Origin: Flaviramulus sp. BrNp1-15
GTDB taxonomy: Bacteria; Bacteroidota; Bacteroidia; Flavobacteriales; Flavobacteriaceae
DNA: 64,000 bases
Direction of reading: 5' to 3'
Assembly: GCF_022259695.1 (NCBI RefSeq)
Contig: NZ_CP092099.1
Span: 1,534,471 to 1,598,470 of the forward strand
Position numbers and translations under genes: made by a program. Shown here one piece after another: positions 9,007 to 18,528 of this stretch; positions within the stretch are counted from its first letter, which is position 1; every line of letters begins with the position of its first letter. A model generated the notes under the pieces. The model searched no databases. It saw only the letters and a program-made list of their open reading frames with translations, and was not told where the DNA came from.

Positions 9007-10452
9007 ATGAGTAGTTTTATAACGGATAAATTCCTTTTAAAATCATCTTATGCAGAAGAATTATATCATTCCTATGCCAAAGATTTACCTATCATAGACT
9101 TTCATAATCATTTACCACCAAATGAAATAGCTAAAAACAAACAATTTAAAAATTTAACTAAAATTTGGTTGGATGGCGATCATTACAAATGGCGTGCAAT
9201 GAGAAGTCTTGGTGTAGAAGAGAAGTATATTACCGGAAAAGCTTCAGATGAAGAAAAGTTCAAAAAATGGGCTTTTACTGTACCATATACCATGAGAAAT
9301 CCTTTGTATCATTGGTCGCATTTAGAACTTAAACGCTATTTTAATATTGATGAACAAATAAATGAAAAAACAGCTTTATCAATATATAATCAATGCAATG
9401 ATTTATTAAAAACACCTCAATATACAACACAAGGTTTATTGAAAATGGCAAATGCTGAAGTAGTTTGTACTACTGATGATCCCATAGATAATCTTAAAAA
9501 TCATCAAGACATAGCAAAATCAAAGTTTAATGTACAAACATTACCCACCTTTAGACCAGATAATATCATTAATATTGAAGGTGTTGAGTTTAATACTTAT
9601 GTTGATAGTTTATCTTGTGTTTCTGGAATTAAAATTAAAAATTTAGAATCTTTTTTAGAAGCTATTGAAAGTCGTGTACAATATTTTCATGACAATGGAT
9701 GTAGATTATCTGATCATGGGTTGTCTTATGTTTATTCTGAAAAGTTTACTGACAAAAAAGTAGATTCTATTATAAAAGATAGATTTAACGATAAAGCACT
9801 TTCTGATAAGGAAATAAGTATCTACAAATCAGCAATCTTATTTTATCTAGGTCAGTTTTATGCAAATAAAGGCTGGACAATGCAATTGCATTTAGGGCCT
9901 ATTCGAGATACAAACAAATTACTTTTAAGAGAAATTGGTATTAATGTAGGTGTAGATAGTATTGGCGATTACCAGCATGCCGAATCTCTAGCTTATTATT
10001 TAAATAAGTTAAATGATGATGGAAGTTTACCAAAAACTATCATTTACAATTCTAACCCTTCAGATAATGATTTATTTGCTACCATGGCTGGAAATTTTAG
10101 TGAAGGCGGAACAAAAAGTAAAGTACAATTTGGAACTGCTTGGTGGTTTTTAGATCAAAAAGATGGTATTACAAAACAAATAAACTCATTATCAAATATG
10201 GGGCTTTTAAGTTGTTCTGTTGGTATGCTTACAGATAGTAGAAGTTTTCTATCTTTTACAAGGCATGAGTATTACCGTCGTATTTTGTGTAATATTTTTG
10301 GTGAGGATATTAAAAATGGGGAATTACCAAATGATATACCGTGGATAGGAAAAATAATTAGCGATATATGTTATCATAATGCTAAATCCTATTTCAATTT
10401 TCAAGGGTTAAAATCTAAAACAAGTAAACCACAAATTGTAATAGATAAATAA
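9007..10452 (+). CDS. uxaC: Glucuronate isomerase UxaC
   Basis: UxaC converts D-glucuronate to D-fructuronate (and galacturonate to tagaturonate), the first intracellular step for the acid freed by GH67 and GH115. The 481-residue length fits the family. Conserved stretches are PIIDFHNHLPPNEIAKNKQF near the N-terminus with metal-binding His residues, then TTDDPIDNLKNH, MQLHLGPIRDTN, and LTDSRSFLSFTRHEYYRRIL near the C-terminus, all close to E. coli UxaC. The gene shares the transcript of the GH3 gene (26-bp gap). It supplies the SDR and UxuA encoded 5 kb away on the other strand; all are next to LacI-type operators. Confidence 0.95.
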   Translation: MSSFITDKFLLKSSYAEELYHSYAKDLPIIDFHNHLPPNEIAKNKQFKNLTKIWLDGDHYKWRAMRSLGVEEKYITGKASDEEKFKKWAFTVPYTMRNPLYHWSHLELKRYFNIDEQINEKTALSIYNQCNDLLKTPQYTTQGLLKMANAEVVCTTDDPIDNLKNHQDIAKSKFNVQTLPTFRPDNIINIEGVEFNTYVDSLSCVSGIKIKNLESFLEAIESRVQYFHDNGCRLSDHGLSYVYSEKFTDKKVDSIIKDRFNDKALSDKEISIYKSAILFYLGQFYANKGWTMQLHLGPIRDTNKLLLREIGINVGVDSIGDYQHAESLAYYLNKLNDDGSLPKTIIYNSNPSDNDLFATMAGNFSEGGTKSKVQFGTAWWFLDQKDGITKQINSLSNMGLLSCSVGMLTDSRSFLSFTRHEYYRRILCNIFGEDIKNGELPNDIPWIGKIISDICYHNAKSYFNFQGLKSKTSKPQIVIDK

Positions 10453-10460
10453 TTTCAACT

Positions 10461-11489
10461 TCATTTTCTTTTAGATGAACCTCTGACTATTACTTCAGTA
10501 TTTAAAAAAGTAATTTCGGTTATATCATCTTTTTTAGACTTCTTTAAATGTTTCAATATTTTTTTTGATGAGGTTTTTCCCATTTCAAAAGCTGGATGAG
10601 ATATAGTAGATAAACCAGGATCTATTATTCGAGAAACAGGATCATTATTAAAACCAATAATTGCTAGATCTTCCGGTACTTTTAAACCTCTACTTTTAGC
10701 AACTTGAATGGCAGCAATTGCTGTTGTATCATTTGATGCGAATATACCGTCTGGTGGATTATTAAGATCAAGTAATTTGTTTGTGGCTTTTTCTCCTTCA
10801 TCATAACTCATTGTACTCACATGTACAATCAAATCTTCATCAATTGGTAAATTATATTCTTTTAATGCATCTCTATAACCTCTTTCTCTTTCGTTATAAA
10901 TATTTCTAAATTTTAAACCTGCTATATGTGCTATTCGTTTACAACCTTGCTCAATTAAATGTTTAGTTGCTTTAAAACCAGCAGAATAATTATCAATCAT
11001 TACTCTATAGGTATTAAAACCTTTTGGAACCCTATCCACAAAAACTAAAGGAATACCTTTATCAATAAATTGCTGAAAATGGTCTGTTTTTGTAGTTTCC
11101 ATAGCTAACGAACAAATAATACCACTAACTCTACTGTTATACAAAGCCTGAGCCATATCAACTTCATCTTGGTAGGAGTCATGCGACTGTGTAATAATAA
11201 CATTATAACCCGCTTTTTGTGCAGTTTCTTCAATACCACTAATCATCGAAGACACAAATGGTCTGTTTATTCGAGATATTAAAACACCTATGGTTTTTGT
11301 TTTATTACTTCGTAAACTTGATGCAAGAGTATTAGGACTATATCCCATTTCTTTTGCAGTTTCAACTACTCTTTTGGTAGTTTTTTTACTAATACTACTG
11401 TGGCTTTTTAAAGCTCTAGATACTGTAGATGTTGATAAATTTAACTTTTCTGCAATATCGTAGATTGTAATATCTTTATTATTAGTCAT
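10461..11489 (-). CDS. LacI-family transcriptional regulator of the xylan locus
   Basis: The 342-residue protein has a LacI-type DNA-binding domain at residues 5-50, TIYDIAEKLNLSTSTVSRAL, with the hinge around SPNTLASSLRS. The rest is a periplasmic-binding-protein-like effector domain ending at about residue 335. It is the only LacI-family gene in the window. Four palindromes of LacI type precede xylan and glucuronate genes, so it is the natural candidate to bind them. The effector is unknown; an aldouronic acid, xylobiose or a glucuronate intermediate would fit. I see no copy of the palindrome before its own gene, so autoregulation is not suggested. It ends 8 bp from the convergent uxaC stop. 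Confidence 0.92.
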   Translation of the reverse strand: MTNNKDITIYDIAEKLNLSTSTVSRALKSHSSISKKTTKRVVETAKEMGYSPNTLASSLRSNKTKTIGVLISRINRPFVSSMISGIEETAQKAGYNVIITQSHDSYQDEVDMAQALYNSRVSGIICSLAMETTKTDHFQQFIDKGIPLVFVDRVPKGFNTYRVMIDNYSAGFKATKHLIEQGCKRIAHIAGLKFRNIYNERERGYRDALKEYNLPIDEDLIVHVSTMSYDEGEKATNKLLDLNNPPDGIFASNDTTAIAAIQVAKSRGLKVPEDLAIIGFNNDPVSRIIDPGLSTISHPAFEMGKTSSKKILKHLKKSKKDDITEITFLNTEVIVRGSSKRK

Positions 11490-11618
11490 TTTAGGTTTTA
11501 GTGGTTATTCTGTAAATTTAATATTTTATTGTAAACTACTTACAAATTGATGAAGTATATTAAAAAAAATGCCTTTATATTTATACAAAATAATCATTCT
11601 TACACTAATATTTTTAAA

Positions 11619-13334
11619 ATGAAAAATTCAATAGTACCATTATTTCTTACTGTTTTTATAATAACAATTAGCTGTACTTCTAATAAAAAGGAGTCTTCGG
11701 TAGAACATAAAGATTATGTTGCATTCGATTGGTTTAATTATGAAGGTAAAGATGAAATTTATAATAAATTATCAAAATCTGATGACGAATATTACAATCC
11801 TATTTTATCTGGGTTTTATCCAGATCCAAGTATTTGTAAAGCAAATGATAAATACTATTTAATTAACTCGTCATTTTCATATTTTCCAGGTATACCAATT
11901 TTCGAAAGTACAGATTTGGTAAATTGGAAACAATTAGGACACGTTATTACTCGTAAAGAACAAGGAGATTTTTCAGGTTTAGGAGTGTCAAGAGGTATGT
12001 TTGCACCAACCATTCGTTATCATCAAGGAACTTTTTATGTTATTTGTACAAATGTAGATGGTGGTGGAAATTTTATAGTAACAACACAAGATCCAGCTGG
12101 TGAATGGTCTAATCCAATTTTGTTGCCTGAAGTAAATGGCATTGATCCAGATATTTTCTTTGATGATAATGGAAGAGTTTACATAACGCACAATGGTCCA
12201 CCACCTAATAATATTACAAAACATGACGGGCATAGAGCAATTTACACTTGGGAATACAGTTTAGAACAAAAAAAAATAATTTCAGAACAAACATTGTTGG
12301 TAGATGGAGGTACAGATATGGCAAAAAAACCGGTTTGGATTGAAGCTCCACACATTTTAAAAAAAGATGGATACTATTATTTAATATGTGCAGAAGGCGG
12401 AACCGCTTATAACCATTCTGAAGTTGTTTTTAGAAGTAAAAACGTTCTTGGGCCTTATGTGAGTTATGAAAATAATCCTATTTTAACACAGCGCCACTTG
12501 AATAAAGAACGCCCCAACCAAATTACAACAACAGGTCATGCAGATTTTGTTGAGACAAATAATGGTGATTGGTGGGGAGTATATTTAGGTTGCAGACCAT
12601 ATGAGATTGATTATTACAATACTGGAAGAGAAACTTTTATGTTACCAGTTACTTGGAAAGACGGTTGGCCAACGTTTGAAAGTGGAAATGAAGCACATCC
12701 GTTTGTACATAAGAAACCCGATTTACCAAAAGGAGAATCTTTTGATCCGTTATCTGGAAACTTTACTTCTAATGATGATTTTTCTAACGATAAATTAGAT
12801 TTTAAATATAATTTTATTAGAAATCCATTAGAGAAATGGCATAAAATTGAAGATGGATTTTTATATATAAAACCACGAAAAGAAAATATAAAAACCGAAA
12901 CAAACTTTTCATTTATTGGTAGAAGACAACAACATCAAGCATTTGAAGTATCAACAAAACTTAATTTCACTTTAACTGATACACTTCAAACAGCAGGATT
13001 AGCAGCTTTTCAAAATGAAAAAAATTATTTATTTATAGGGAAAAGATTAAATGCAGCTGGACAAATTGAGGTGTTTCTTGAAAAAACAGCTACTAAAATA
13101 AAGGACGGAAAACCTAATATTCTGGCAAAAAATATAATAAAAGACAATACTAACGAACTATATTTAATGATAGAAGGGAAGGTAAGATACTATGATTTTT
13201 ATTATAAGCTTTCCGAAGATGAAAACTGGAAACCTTTAATTAAAAATGTTGATGCCATTAATTTAAGTACTGCAGAAGCAGGTGGTTTTGTAGGAACATA
13301 TTTGGCATTGTATACATCTTCAAACCACTTTTAG
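11619..13334 (+). CDS. GH43 beta-xylosidase/alpha-L-arabinofuranosidase, lipoprotein
   Basis: This 571-residue protein is a two-domain GH43 enzyme. The five-bladed propeller shows the expected triad: Asp in SGFYPDPSICK, Asp in NGIDPDIFFDD and Glu in WIEAPHILKK. A C-terminal beta-sandwich domain begins around residue 375, as in GH43 xylosidases of about 550 residues. The start was placed at the ATG at 11619, which gives the lipoprotein signal MKNSIVPLFLTVFIITISC; an in-frame ATG at 11547 would put 24 polar residues in front of it. The gene stands alone between the divergent LacI gene and the next operator. Substrate (xylose or arabinose end groups) cannot be settled from sequence. Confidence 0.9.
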   Translation: MKNSIVPLFLTVFIITISCTSNKKESSVEHKDYVAFDWFNYEGKDEIYNKLSKSDDEYYNPILSGFYPDPSICKANDKYYLINSSFSYFPGIPIFESTDLVNWKQLGHVITRKEQGDFSGLGVSRGMFAPTIRYHQGTFYVICTNVDGGGNFIVTTQDPAGEWSNPILLPEVNGIDPDIFFDDNGRVYITHNGPPPNNITKHDGHRAIYTWEYSLEQKKIISEQTLLVDGGTDMAKKPVWIEAPHILKKDGYYYLICAEGGTAYNHSEVVFRSKNVLGPYVSYENNPILTQRHLNKERPNQITTTGHADFVETNNGDWWGVYLGCRPYEIDYYNTGRETFMLPVTWKDGWPTFESGNEAHPFVHKKPDLPKGESFDPLSGNFTSNDDFSNDKLDFKYNFIRNPLEKWHKIEDGFLYIKPRKENIKTETNFSFIGRRQQHQAFEVSTKLNFTLTDTLQTAGLAAFQNEKNYLFIGKRLNAAGQIEVFLEKTATKIKDGKPNILAKNIIKDNTNELYLMIEGKVRYYDFYYKLSEDENWKPLIKNVDAINLSTAEAGGFVGTYLALYTSSNHF

Positions 13335-13417
13335 TGTTAATAGTTTGATTAAAAGATTATTAATATGTAAAATCTATAACTTCTTTCATTACTTAAATAT
13401 AAATTTCTGTATATTTA

Positions 13418-13431
13418 CGCAACCGGTTGCA
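13418..13431. promoter_or_regulatory. LacI-type operator, copy 3
   Basis: CGCAACCGGTTGCA has a fully symmetric core (GCAACCGGTTGC). It ends 16 bp before the GH10 start codon at 13448. TATATTTA directly before it may be a variant -7 box, so the operator would cover the transcription start of the GH10/pentonate operon. Confidence 0.8.
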
Positions 13432-13447
13432 TAAAACTAAACTAATT

Positions 13448-14620
13448 ATGAAGTCACCACACTTTTTTATGATTTTGCTAGCATTATCTATTTTGTCTAG
13501 CTGCTCGTCTAAAGAAACTAAAAAAGAAAAACAAATCATTTTAAAAGAAGCCTACAAAAATGCTTTTTTAGTGGGTACAGCACTTAATGAAGCCATTGTG
13601 TCTGGAAAAGACGAAAAATCTCAAAAAATTGTTATTAAACAATTTAATGCTGTAACAGCAGAAAACATAATGAAAGCTGCACTAATAAACCCAGAACCTA
13701 GAGTTTATAATTTTAAGCCTGCAGATGATTTTGTTGAATTCGGTCAAAAAAACAAGATGTTTATCATTGGTCATACTTTAGTTTGGCATAATCAAACACC
13801 ATCATGGTTTTTTACAAATTCAGAAGGTGAACCCAATACAAATGAAGAGCAAATTGAACGTATGCGAACCCATATTCAAGCTGTCGCAGGACGATATGCA
13901 GGTAAAGTACACGCTTGGGATGTTGTAAATGAAGTGATTGATAATGATGGTTCTTACAGACCAACAACATGGGTTAACGGTGTTGGAAATGGTGATACAT
14001 TAGTGAAACATGCATTTAAATTTGCTAGTGAGTATGCACCAAATACAGAGTTGTATTACAATGATTTTAACGCGTGGCGACCCGCAAAACGAGACGGAAT
14101 CATGCGTTTGGTTAGAATGCTACAAAAAGAAGGCGTTAGAATTGATGGTGTTGGTATACAAGGGCATTGGGGTTTAAATTATCCTAAAAATGAATACATT
14201 GAAGCTGCAATAGACTCTTTTGCTTCACTTGGAGTAAAAGTGATGATAACCGAGTTAGACGTTGATGTATTACCATTAACAAAAGAAGGTCAAATTATTG
14301 GTACGGGTTTATTACATCCGCAATACGATTTAGAAGAATTTAAGGAGTTTTTAGACCCGTATCAAAATGGTTTGCCCGACGAAGTGCAGCAAGAGTTAGC
14401 CGATAGATATGCCGAATTATTTGAAATATTTTATAGAAAACGTGATAAAATAGACAGAGTAACATTTTGGGGTATACACGATGATATGTCTTGGAAAAAT
14501 GGTTACCCTATTGCAAACAGAACAAATTATACATTACTCTATGATAGAGACAAAAATCCAAAACCTGCTTTTGATGCGGTGTTAAATGTTCCAGAAAATA
14601 ACAGTAATCAAAATGAGTAA
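13448..14620 (+). CDS. GH10 endo-1,4-beta-xylanase, lipoprotein (second copy)
   Basis: This 390-residue xylanase has a lipoprotein signal ending LALSILSSC and, unlike the first GH10, no long linker. The barrel carries the acid/base Glu in WDVVNEVID (residue 162) and the nucleophile in ITELDVDVL (residue 269), plus HTLVWHNQTP and YYNDFNAW. The start at 13448 was chosen over an in-frame TTG at 13427, which lies inside the operator. It is the first gene of an operon whose next gene overlaps its stop by 8 nt and continues with four genes of pentonate catabolism. A xylanase leading an aldonic-acid operon is unusual and links that pathway to xylan. Confidence 0.94.
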   Translation: MKSPHFFMILLALSILSSCSSKETKKEKQIILKEAYKNAFLVGTALNEAIVSGKDEKSQKIVIKQFNAVTAENIMKAALINPEPRVYNFKPADDFVEFGQKNKMFIIGHTLVWHNQTPSWFFTNSEGEPNTNEEQIERMRTHIQAVAGRYAGKVHAWDVVNEVIDNDGSYRPTTWVNGVGNGDTLVKHAFKFASEYAPNTELYYNDFNAWRPAKRDGIMRLVRMLQKEGVRIDGVGIQGHWGLNYPKNEYIEAAIDSFASLGVKVMITELDVDVLPLTKEGQIIGTGLLHPQYDLEEFKEFLDPYQNGLPDEVQQELADRYAELFEIFYRKRDKIDRVTFWGIHDDMSWKNGYPIANRTNYTLLYDRDKNPKPAFDAVLNVPENNSNQNE

Positions 14621-16334
14621 AGACAAAAAACTTCGTAGTCAAGAATGGTTTGGAGGTAATGATAAAATGGGTTTTGTACACCGTTCATGGTTACGAAATC
14701 AAGGTTATCCAGATGATTATTTTGAAGGCAAGCCTGTTATTGGCATTTGCAATACGTGGTCAGACCTTACACCTTGTAATGGACATCTTCGTGAAGTTGC
14801 TGAGGTTGTAAAACGCGGCATTTTAGAAGCAGGAGGATTTCCATTAGAATTTCCCGTAATGTCTTTAGGTGAAACCATTATGCGTCCAACAACTATGTTG
14901 TTTCGCAATTTGGCTAGTATGGATACGGAAGAATCTATTCGTGCAAATCCATTAGACGGTATTGTGCTTTTAACAGGTTGTGATAAAACAACACCTTCAA
15001 CAGTTATGGGAGCTTGCAGCGTAGATTTACCAACTATTGTTGTTCCAGGAGGACCAATGCTAAATGGTCGTTTTAGAGGTGGGACAATTGGTTCTGGTTC
15101 ATTCAATTGGATGATAAAAGAAAAGCAAAAAACTGAAGAATTTGATGAAGATGATATGCGTGAAGCAGAAATTTGTGCAGCACGTAGTATTGGACATTGT
15201 AATACCATGGGAACTGCTTCAACAATGGCAACTATGGCTGAAGCCTTAGGATTAACGTTACCAGGGTTTTCATCTATTCCAGCTGCAGATTCTCGTAAAA
15301 AAGTAATGCAGCAACTTTCTGGTCGTCGCATAGTTGAAATGATCAAGGAAGATTTAACCATGTCTAAAATACTCACCAGAAAAGCTTTCGAAAATGCGAT
15401 TGTAACCAACGCTGCTGTTGGTGGTTCAACTAATTTAATCATTCATTTAATCGCAATTGCTCGTAGAATTGGAGTTGATTTAAAATTGGAAGATTTTGAT
15501 AAAATAGGAAGTCAAATTCCTTTGTTAGTGAATTTGATGCCATCTGGAAAATACTTGATGGAAGATTTCTTTTATGCTGGCGGATTGCCTGTTGTTATGA
15601 AAGAATTAGGAAACCTTTTGCATCAAGATATTATAACAGCAAACGGTAAAACATTTAGTGAAAATTATGCAAAAGCAAAATGCTATAATGATGAAGTTAT
15701 TGCGAAAATAAATAAACCCTTACAGGAAAATGCTGGAATAGCTGTTCTAAAAGGAAACTTGTGTAAGAATGGATCGGTTATAAAACCTTCTGCTGCAACA
15801 CCAAAATTAATGCAACATACAGGTAGAGCAGTGGTGTTCGAGTCTATGGAAGATTACCACGAACGTATTGATAATCCAGATTTAGATATTGATGAAAACT
15901 GCGTAATTGTACTTAAAGGTGTAGGTCCAAAAGGGTATCCTGGAATGCCCGAAGTCGGCAATGTTGATTTACCTGAAAAGTTAATTAAAAAAGGCGTAAA
16001 GGATATGGTTCGCATTTCCGATGGTAGAATGAGTGGAACAGCATATGGAACCGTGGTACTTCACATTTCTCCAGAATCAACTGTTGGCGGAACTTTAGCT
16101 ATTGTTCAAAATGGAGATACAATTACACTTGATGTTGAAAAGCGATTATTACAACTCAATATTTCTGATGAAGAATTAGCAAGACGAAAAGCCGAATGGA
16201 AAGCACCAGAACCTTTAGCAAAACGAGGTTATGTTCGCATTTATTTAGATCATGTTGAACAAGCAGATGTTGGTGCAGATTTAGATGTATTGGTTGGTGG
16301 TTCAGGTTCTAAAGTAGATAGAGATTTACATTAA
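14613..16334 (+). CDS. IlvD/Edd-family pentonate (xylonate/arabinonate) dehydratase
   Basis: The protein has 573 residues and belongs to the iron-sulphur dehydratases that include dihydroxy-acid dehydratase, 6-phosphogluconate dehydratase and sugar-acid dehydratases. Cluster Cys residues appear in GICNTWSDLTPCN (residue 46), LLTGCDKTTPSTVMGACS (residue 123) and SIGHCNTMGTAS (residue 196). The N-terminus RSQEWFGGNDKMGFVHRSW is typical of the pentonate/hexonate branch, not of IlvD. With the next three genes it would turn D-xylonate or L-arabinonate into a 2-keto-3-deoxypentonate. The start at 14613 overlaps the GH10 stop (ATGAGTAA); an in-frame ATG at 14586 would overlap more. Exact stereochemistry cannot be read from sequence. 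Confidence 0.88.
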   Translation: MSKDKKLRSQEWFGGNDKMGFVHRSWLRNQGYPDDYFEGKPVIGICNTWSDLTPCNGHLREVAEVVKRGILEAGGFPLEFPVMSLGETIMRPTTMLFRNLASMDTEESIRANPLDGIVLLTGCDKTTPSTVMGACSVDLPTIVVPGGPMLNGRFRGGTIGSGSFNWMIKEKQKTEEFDEDDMREAEICAARSIGHCNTMGTASTMATMAEALGLTLPGFSSIPAADSRKKVMQQLSGRRIVEMIKEDLTMSKILTRKAFENAIVTNAAVGGSTNLIIHLIAIARRIGVDLKLEDFDKIGSQIPLLVNLMPSGKYLMEDFFYAGGLPVVMKELGNLLHQDIITANGKTFSENYAKAKCYNDEVIAKINKPLQENAGIAVLKGNLCKNGSVIKPSAATPKLMQHTGRAVVFESMEDYHERIDNPDLDIDENCVIVLKGVGPKGYPGMPEVGNVDLPEKLIKKGVKDMVRISDGRMSGTAYGTVVLHISPESTVGGTLAIVQNGDTITLDVEKRLLQLNISDEELARRKAEWKAPEPLAKRGYVRIYLDHVEQADVGADLDVLVGGSGSKVDRDLH

Positions 16335-16343
16335 ACTAACTAT

Positions 16344-17693
16344 ATGGTAGTCATTTATTTATTAATTAGTGTTTTACTTATTATTTGGCTCACAGCAAAA
16401 TTAAAAGTACATCCGTTTATAGCGTTGCTTTTAGTCGCTATTTTCTATGGGATAATTGCTGGAATGCCATTAAATAATATTATTACATCTGTTAATAAAG
16501 GTTTTGGAAATACTTTAGGCGGTATTGGAATGATTATCATACTTGGGGTAATCATAGGTGCTTTTTTAGAAAATTCTGGAGGTGCTTACGCCTTAGCAGA
16601 AAAAGTTTTAAAATTCACAGGAAAGAAGAAAATACCGTTTGCTATGGGAATTATTGGTTGGTTTGTATCCATTCCAGTATTTGCAGATAGCGGCTTTATG
16701 TTATTGGCTCCTTTAAATAAAAGTTTATCAAAAAAAGCAGGTATCACACTGTCAGGTACAGCTATTGCTTTAGGGCTTGGTTTGATTGCTGCACATACCA
16801 TGGTTCCACCAACACCAGGACCAATTGCAGCGGCTCATTACTTAAATGCGGATTTAGGTTTAGTTATACTAATGGGTATTCCTATAAGTTTACTTGCATT
16901 ATTAATGGGTTTAGTATTTATAAAAAAATACGTATCCAAAACATATATTGCTCCAGATCCAAATGTTACTGAGGAAGACATAAAAGAACGACTCAAAACA
17001 GCACCAAGTGCTTTTAAAGCTACCATTCCTATTTTTGTTCCTATTATTCTAATTGTCATTAAATCTTTATTGACCTCTGTTTACGATTATCAATCAGATA
17101 ATTTTGAAACATTTCCTGCGATAATTAAGATTTTATTCTTTTTAGGAGAACCATTTATAGCATTATTAATAGGTTGCTTTTTATCGCTCACACTTCCTAA
17201 AAAATTAAATAAAGACATGTTTTCAACCTCGGGTTGGATTGGTAAAGCTTTAGTTGGTGCAGCGTCTATAATATTAATTACAGGTGCTGGCGGAATTTTT
17301 GGTCAAGTACTACGTGACTCTGGTATAGCAACTACTCTAGGTGAAGCATTATCTGGAATTAACTTAAGTATATGGTTACCATTTTTATTGGCAGCAGCTA
17401 TAAAAACCGCTCAAGGTTCTTCAACTGTGGCGTTAATAACAGCTGCTTCAATTTTAGCACCAATGATGGCTACTTTAGGTTTTGATACCGAATTACAAAA
17501 AGCCATGGTGGTTGTTGCTATAGGAGCAGGATCTGCGGTGGTAGTTCATGCCAACGATAGCTTCTTTTGGGTGGTAACCCAATTATCTGGTATGGATGTT
17601 AAATTAGGTTATCGTTTCCTTACTCTAGGTAGTTTTGTTCTGGGAGCATCGGCAGCAATTTTATTATTCATTTTATATTTAATATTATCTTAA
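16344..17693 (+). CDS. GntP-family aldonate:H+ symporter
   Basis: The 449-residue membrane protein has about 12 hydrophobic segments and the GntP family signatures: FADSGFMLLAPLNKSL, AAHTMVPPTPGPIAAAH and KTAQGSSTVALITAAS. GntP proteins take up gluconate and related sugar acids with protons. Being 9 bp after the pentonate dehydratase gene and immediately before its pathway partner, it most likely imports xylonate, arabinonate or another aldonate across the inner membrane. This implies that the substrate of the branch arrives as an acid, at least in part, and is not only made inside the cell. Confidence 0.9.
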   Translation: MVVIYLLISVLLIIWLTAKLKVHPFIALLLVAIFYGIIAGMPLNNIITSVNKGFGNTLGGIGMIIILGVIIGAFLENSGGAYALAEKVLKFTGKKKIPFAMGIIGWFVSIPVFADSGFMLLAPLNKSLSKKAGITLSGTAIALGLGLIAAHTMVPPTPGPIAAAHYLNADLGLVILMGIPISLLALLMGLVFIKKYVSKTYIAPDPNVTEEDIKERLKTAPSAFKATIPIFVPIILIVIKSLLTSVYDYQSDNFETFPAIIKILFFLGEPFIALLIGCFLSLTLPKKLNKDMFSTSGWIGKALVGAASIILITGAGGIFGQVLRDSGIATTLGEALSGINLSIWLPFLLAAAIKTAQGSSTVALITAASILAPMMATLGFDTELQKAMVVVAIGAGSAVVVHANDSFFWVVTQLSGMDVKLGYRFLTLGSFVLGASAAILLFILYLILS

Positions 17694-18527
17694 ATGAAAA
17701 TTTATAACACAAAAAAAGGCATCATTATTCAATCTGAAAATTCATTTCATTTAATAAATGATAATTGGGATGATTTTATTAATAACGATAATTTAGCAAG
17801 TAAATTAAACAATCTTGTGGCTAGTTTAAAACCTATCCAAAATGCTGAAAAAATTATAGAAAATGATTTGCTGGTTCCTATGCAAAGTCAAGAGTTATGG
17901 GCAAGCGGTGTAACATATTATAACAGTAAATTAGGCAGGCAAGAAGAAAGTAAAGATGCAGGTGGAGGTGATTACTATGAACGTGTTTATAATGCCGATA
18001 GACCAGAATTGTTTTTTAAAGCAACGGTAAATAGAACAGTTCCTTCGGGTGGAAAAGTTAATATTCGCAAAGATTCTACTTGGGATGTTCCTGAACCAGA
18101 ATTAACACTTGTAATCACGTCTTCAGGAAAAATAATTGGTTATACTATTGGCAATGATATGAGTTCTAGAAGTATTGAAGGGGAAAATCCTTTGTATTTA
18201 CCACAGGCAAAAACTTATGATGCTTGTGCAGGCTTAGGGCCGTGTGTTTATATAACTGATGAAGTCATTTCAGACGATTCAAAAATAAGTATGAAAATCA
18301 TTAGAAATAATGAAATTGTTTTTGAAGAGGCTATTAAAATCAATCAAATGAAGCGCAAGCCAAAAGAATTGGTTGATTATTTATATAGAGAATGTTCCTT
18401 TGAATATGGCAGTTTATTGATGACAGGAACTGGAATTGTACCAACAACAGAATTCACTTTAAAAAGTGAAGATGAAATACAAATTTCTATTGACAACATA
18501 GGAACACTAATAAATTACGTAAGATAA
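17694..18527 (+). CDS. FAH-family 2-keto-3-deoxypentonate dehydratase
   Basis: This 277-residue protein belongs to the fumarylacetoacetate hydrolase superfamily. The metal-binding core is visible in [11 protein letters not shown], followed by [20 protein letters not shown] and [15 protein letters not shown], which resemble the archaeal 2-keto-3-deoxyarabinonate dehydratase type. Such enzymes convert 2-keto-3-deoxy-D-xylonate or -arabinonate to alpha-ketoglutarate semialdehyde. The start codon follows the gntP stop directly (TAAATG), so the two are translationally coupled. Its place between the dehydratase and the semialdehyde dehydrogenase completes the series. Another hydrolase role in the superfamily is possible but less likely. 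Confidence 0.85.
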   Translation: MKIYNTKKGIIIQSENSFHLINDNWDDFINNDNLASKLNNLVASLKPIQNAEKIIENDLLVPMQSQELWASGVTYYNSKLGRQEESKDAGGGDYYERVYNADRPELFFKATVNRTVPSGGKVNIRKDSTWDVPEPELTLVITSSGKIIGYTIGNDMSSRSIEGENPLYLPQAKTYDACAGLGPCVYITDEVISDDSKISMKIIRNNEIVFEEAIKINQMKRKPKELVDYLYRECSFEYGSLLMTGTGIVPTTEFTLKSEDEIQISIDNIGTLINYVR

Positions 18528-18528
18528 C

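Noticed and set aside
14613-16334. Valine/isoleucine biosynthesis enzyme IlvD or phosphogluconate dehydratase Edd
   Set aside because: The N-terminus and the neighbours (aldonate permease, ketodeoxypentonate dehydratase, semialdehyde dehydrogenase) fit a pentonate dehydratase; no amino-acid biosynthesis gene is nearby.
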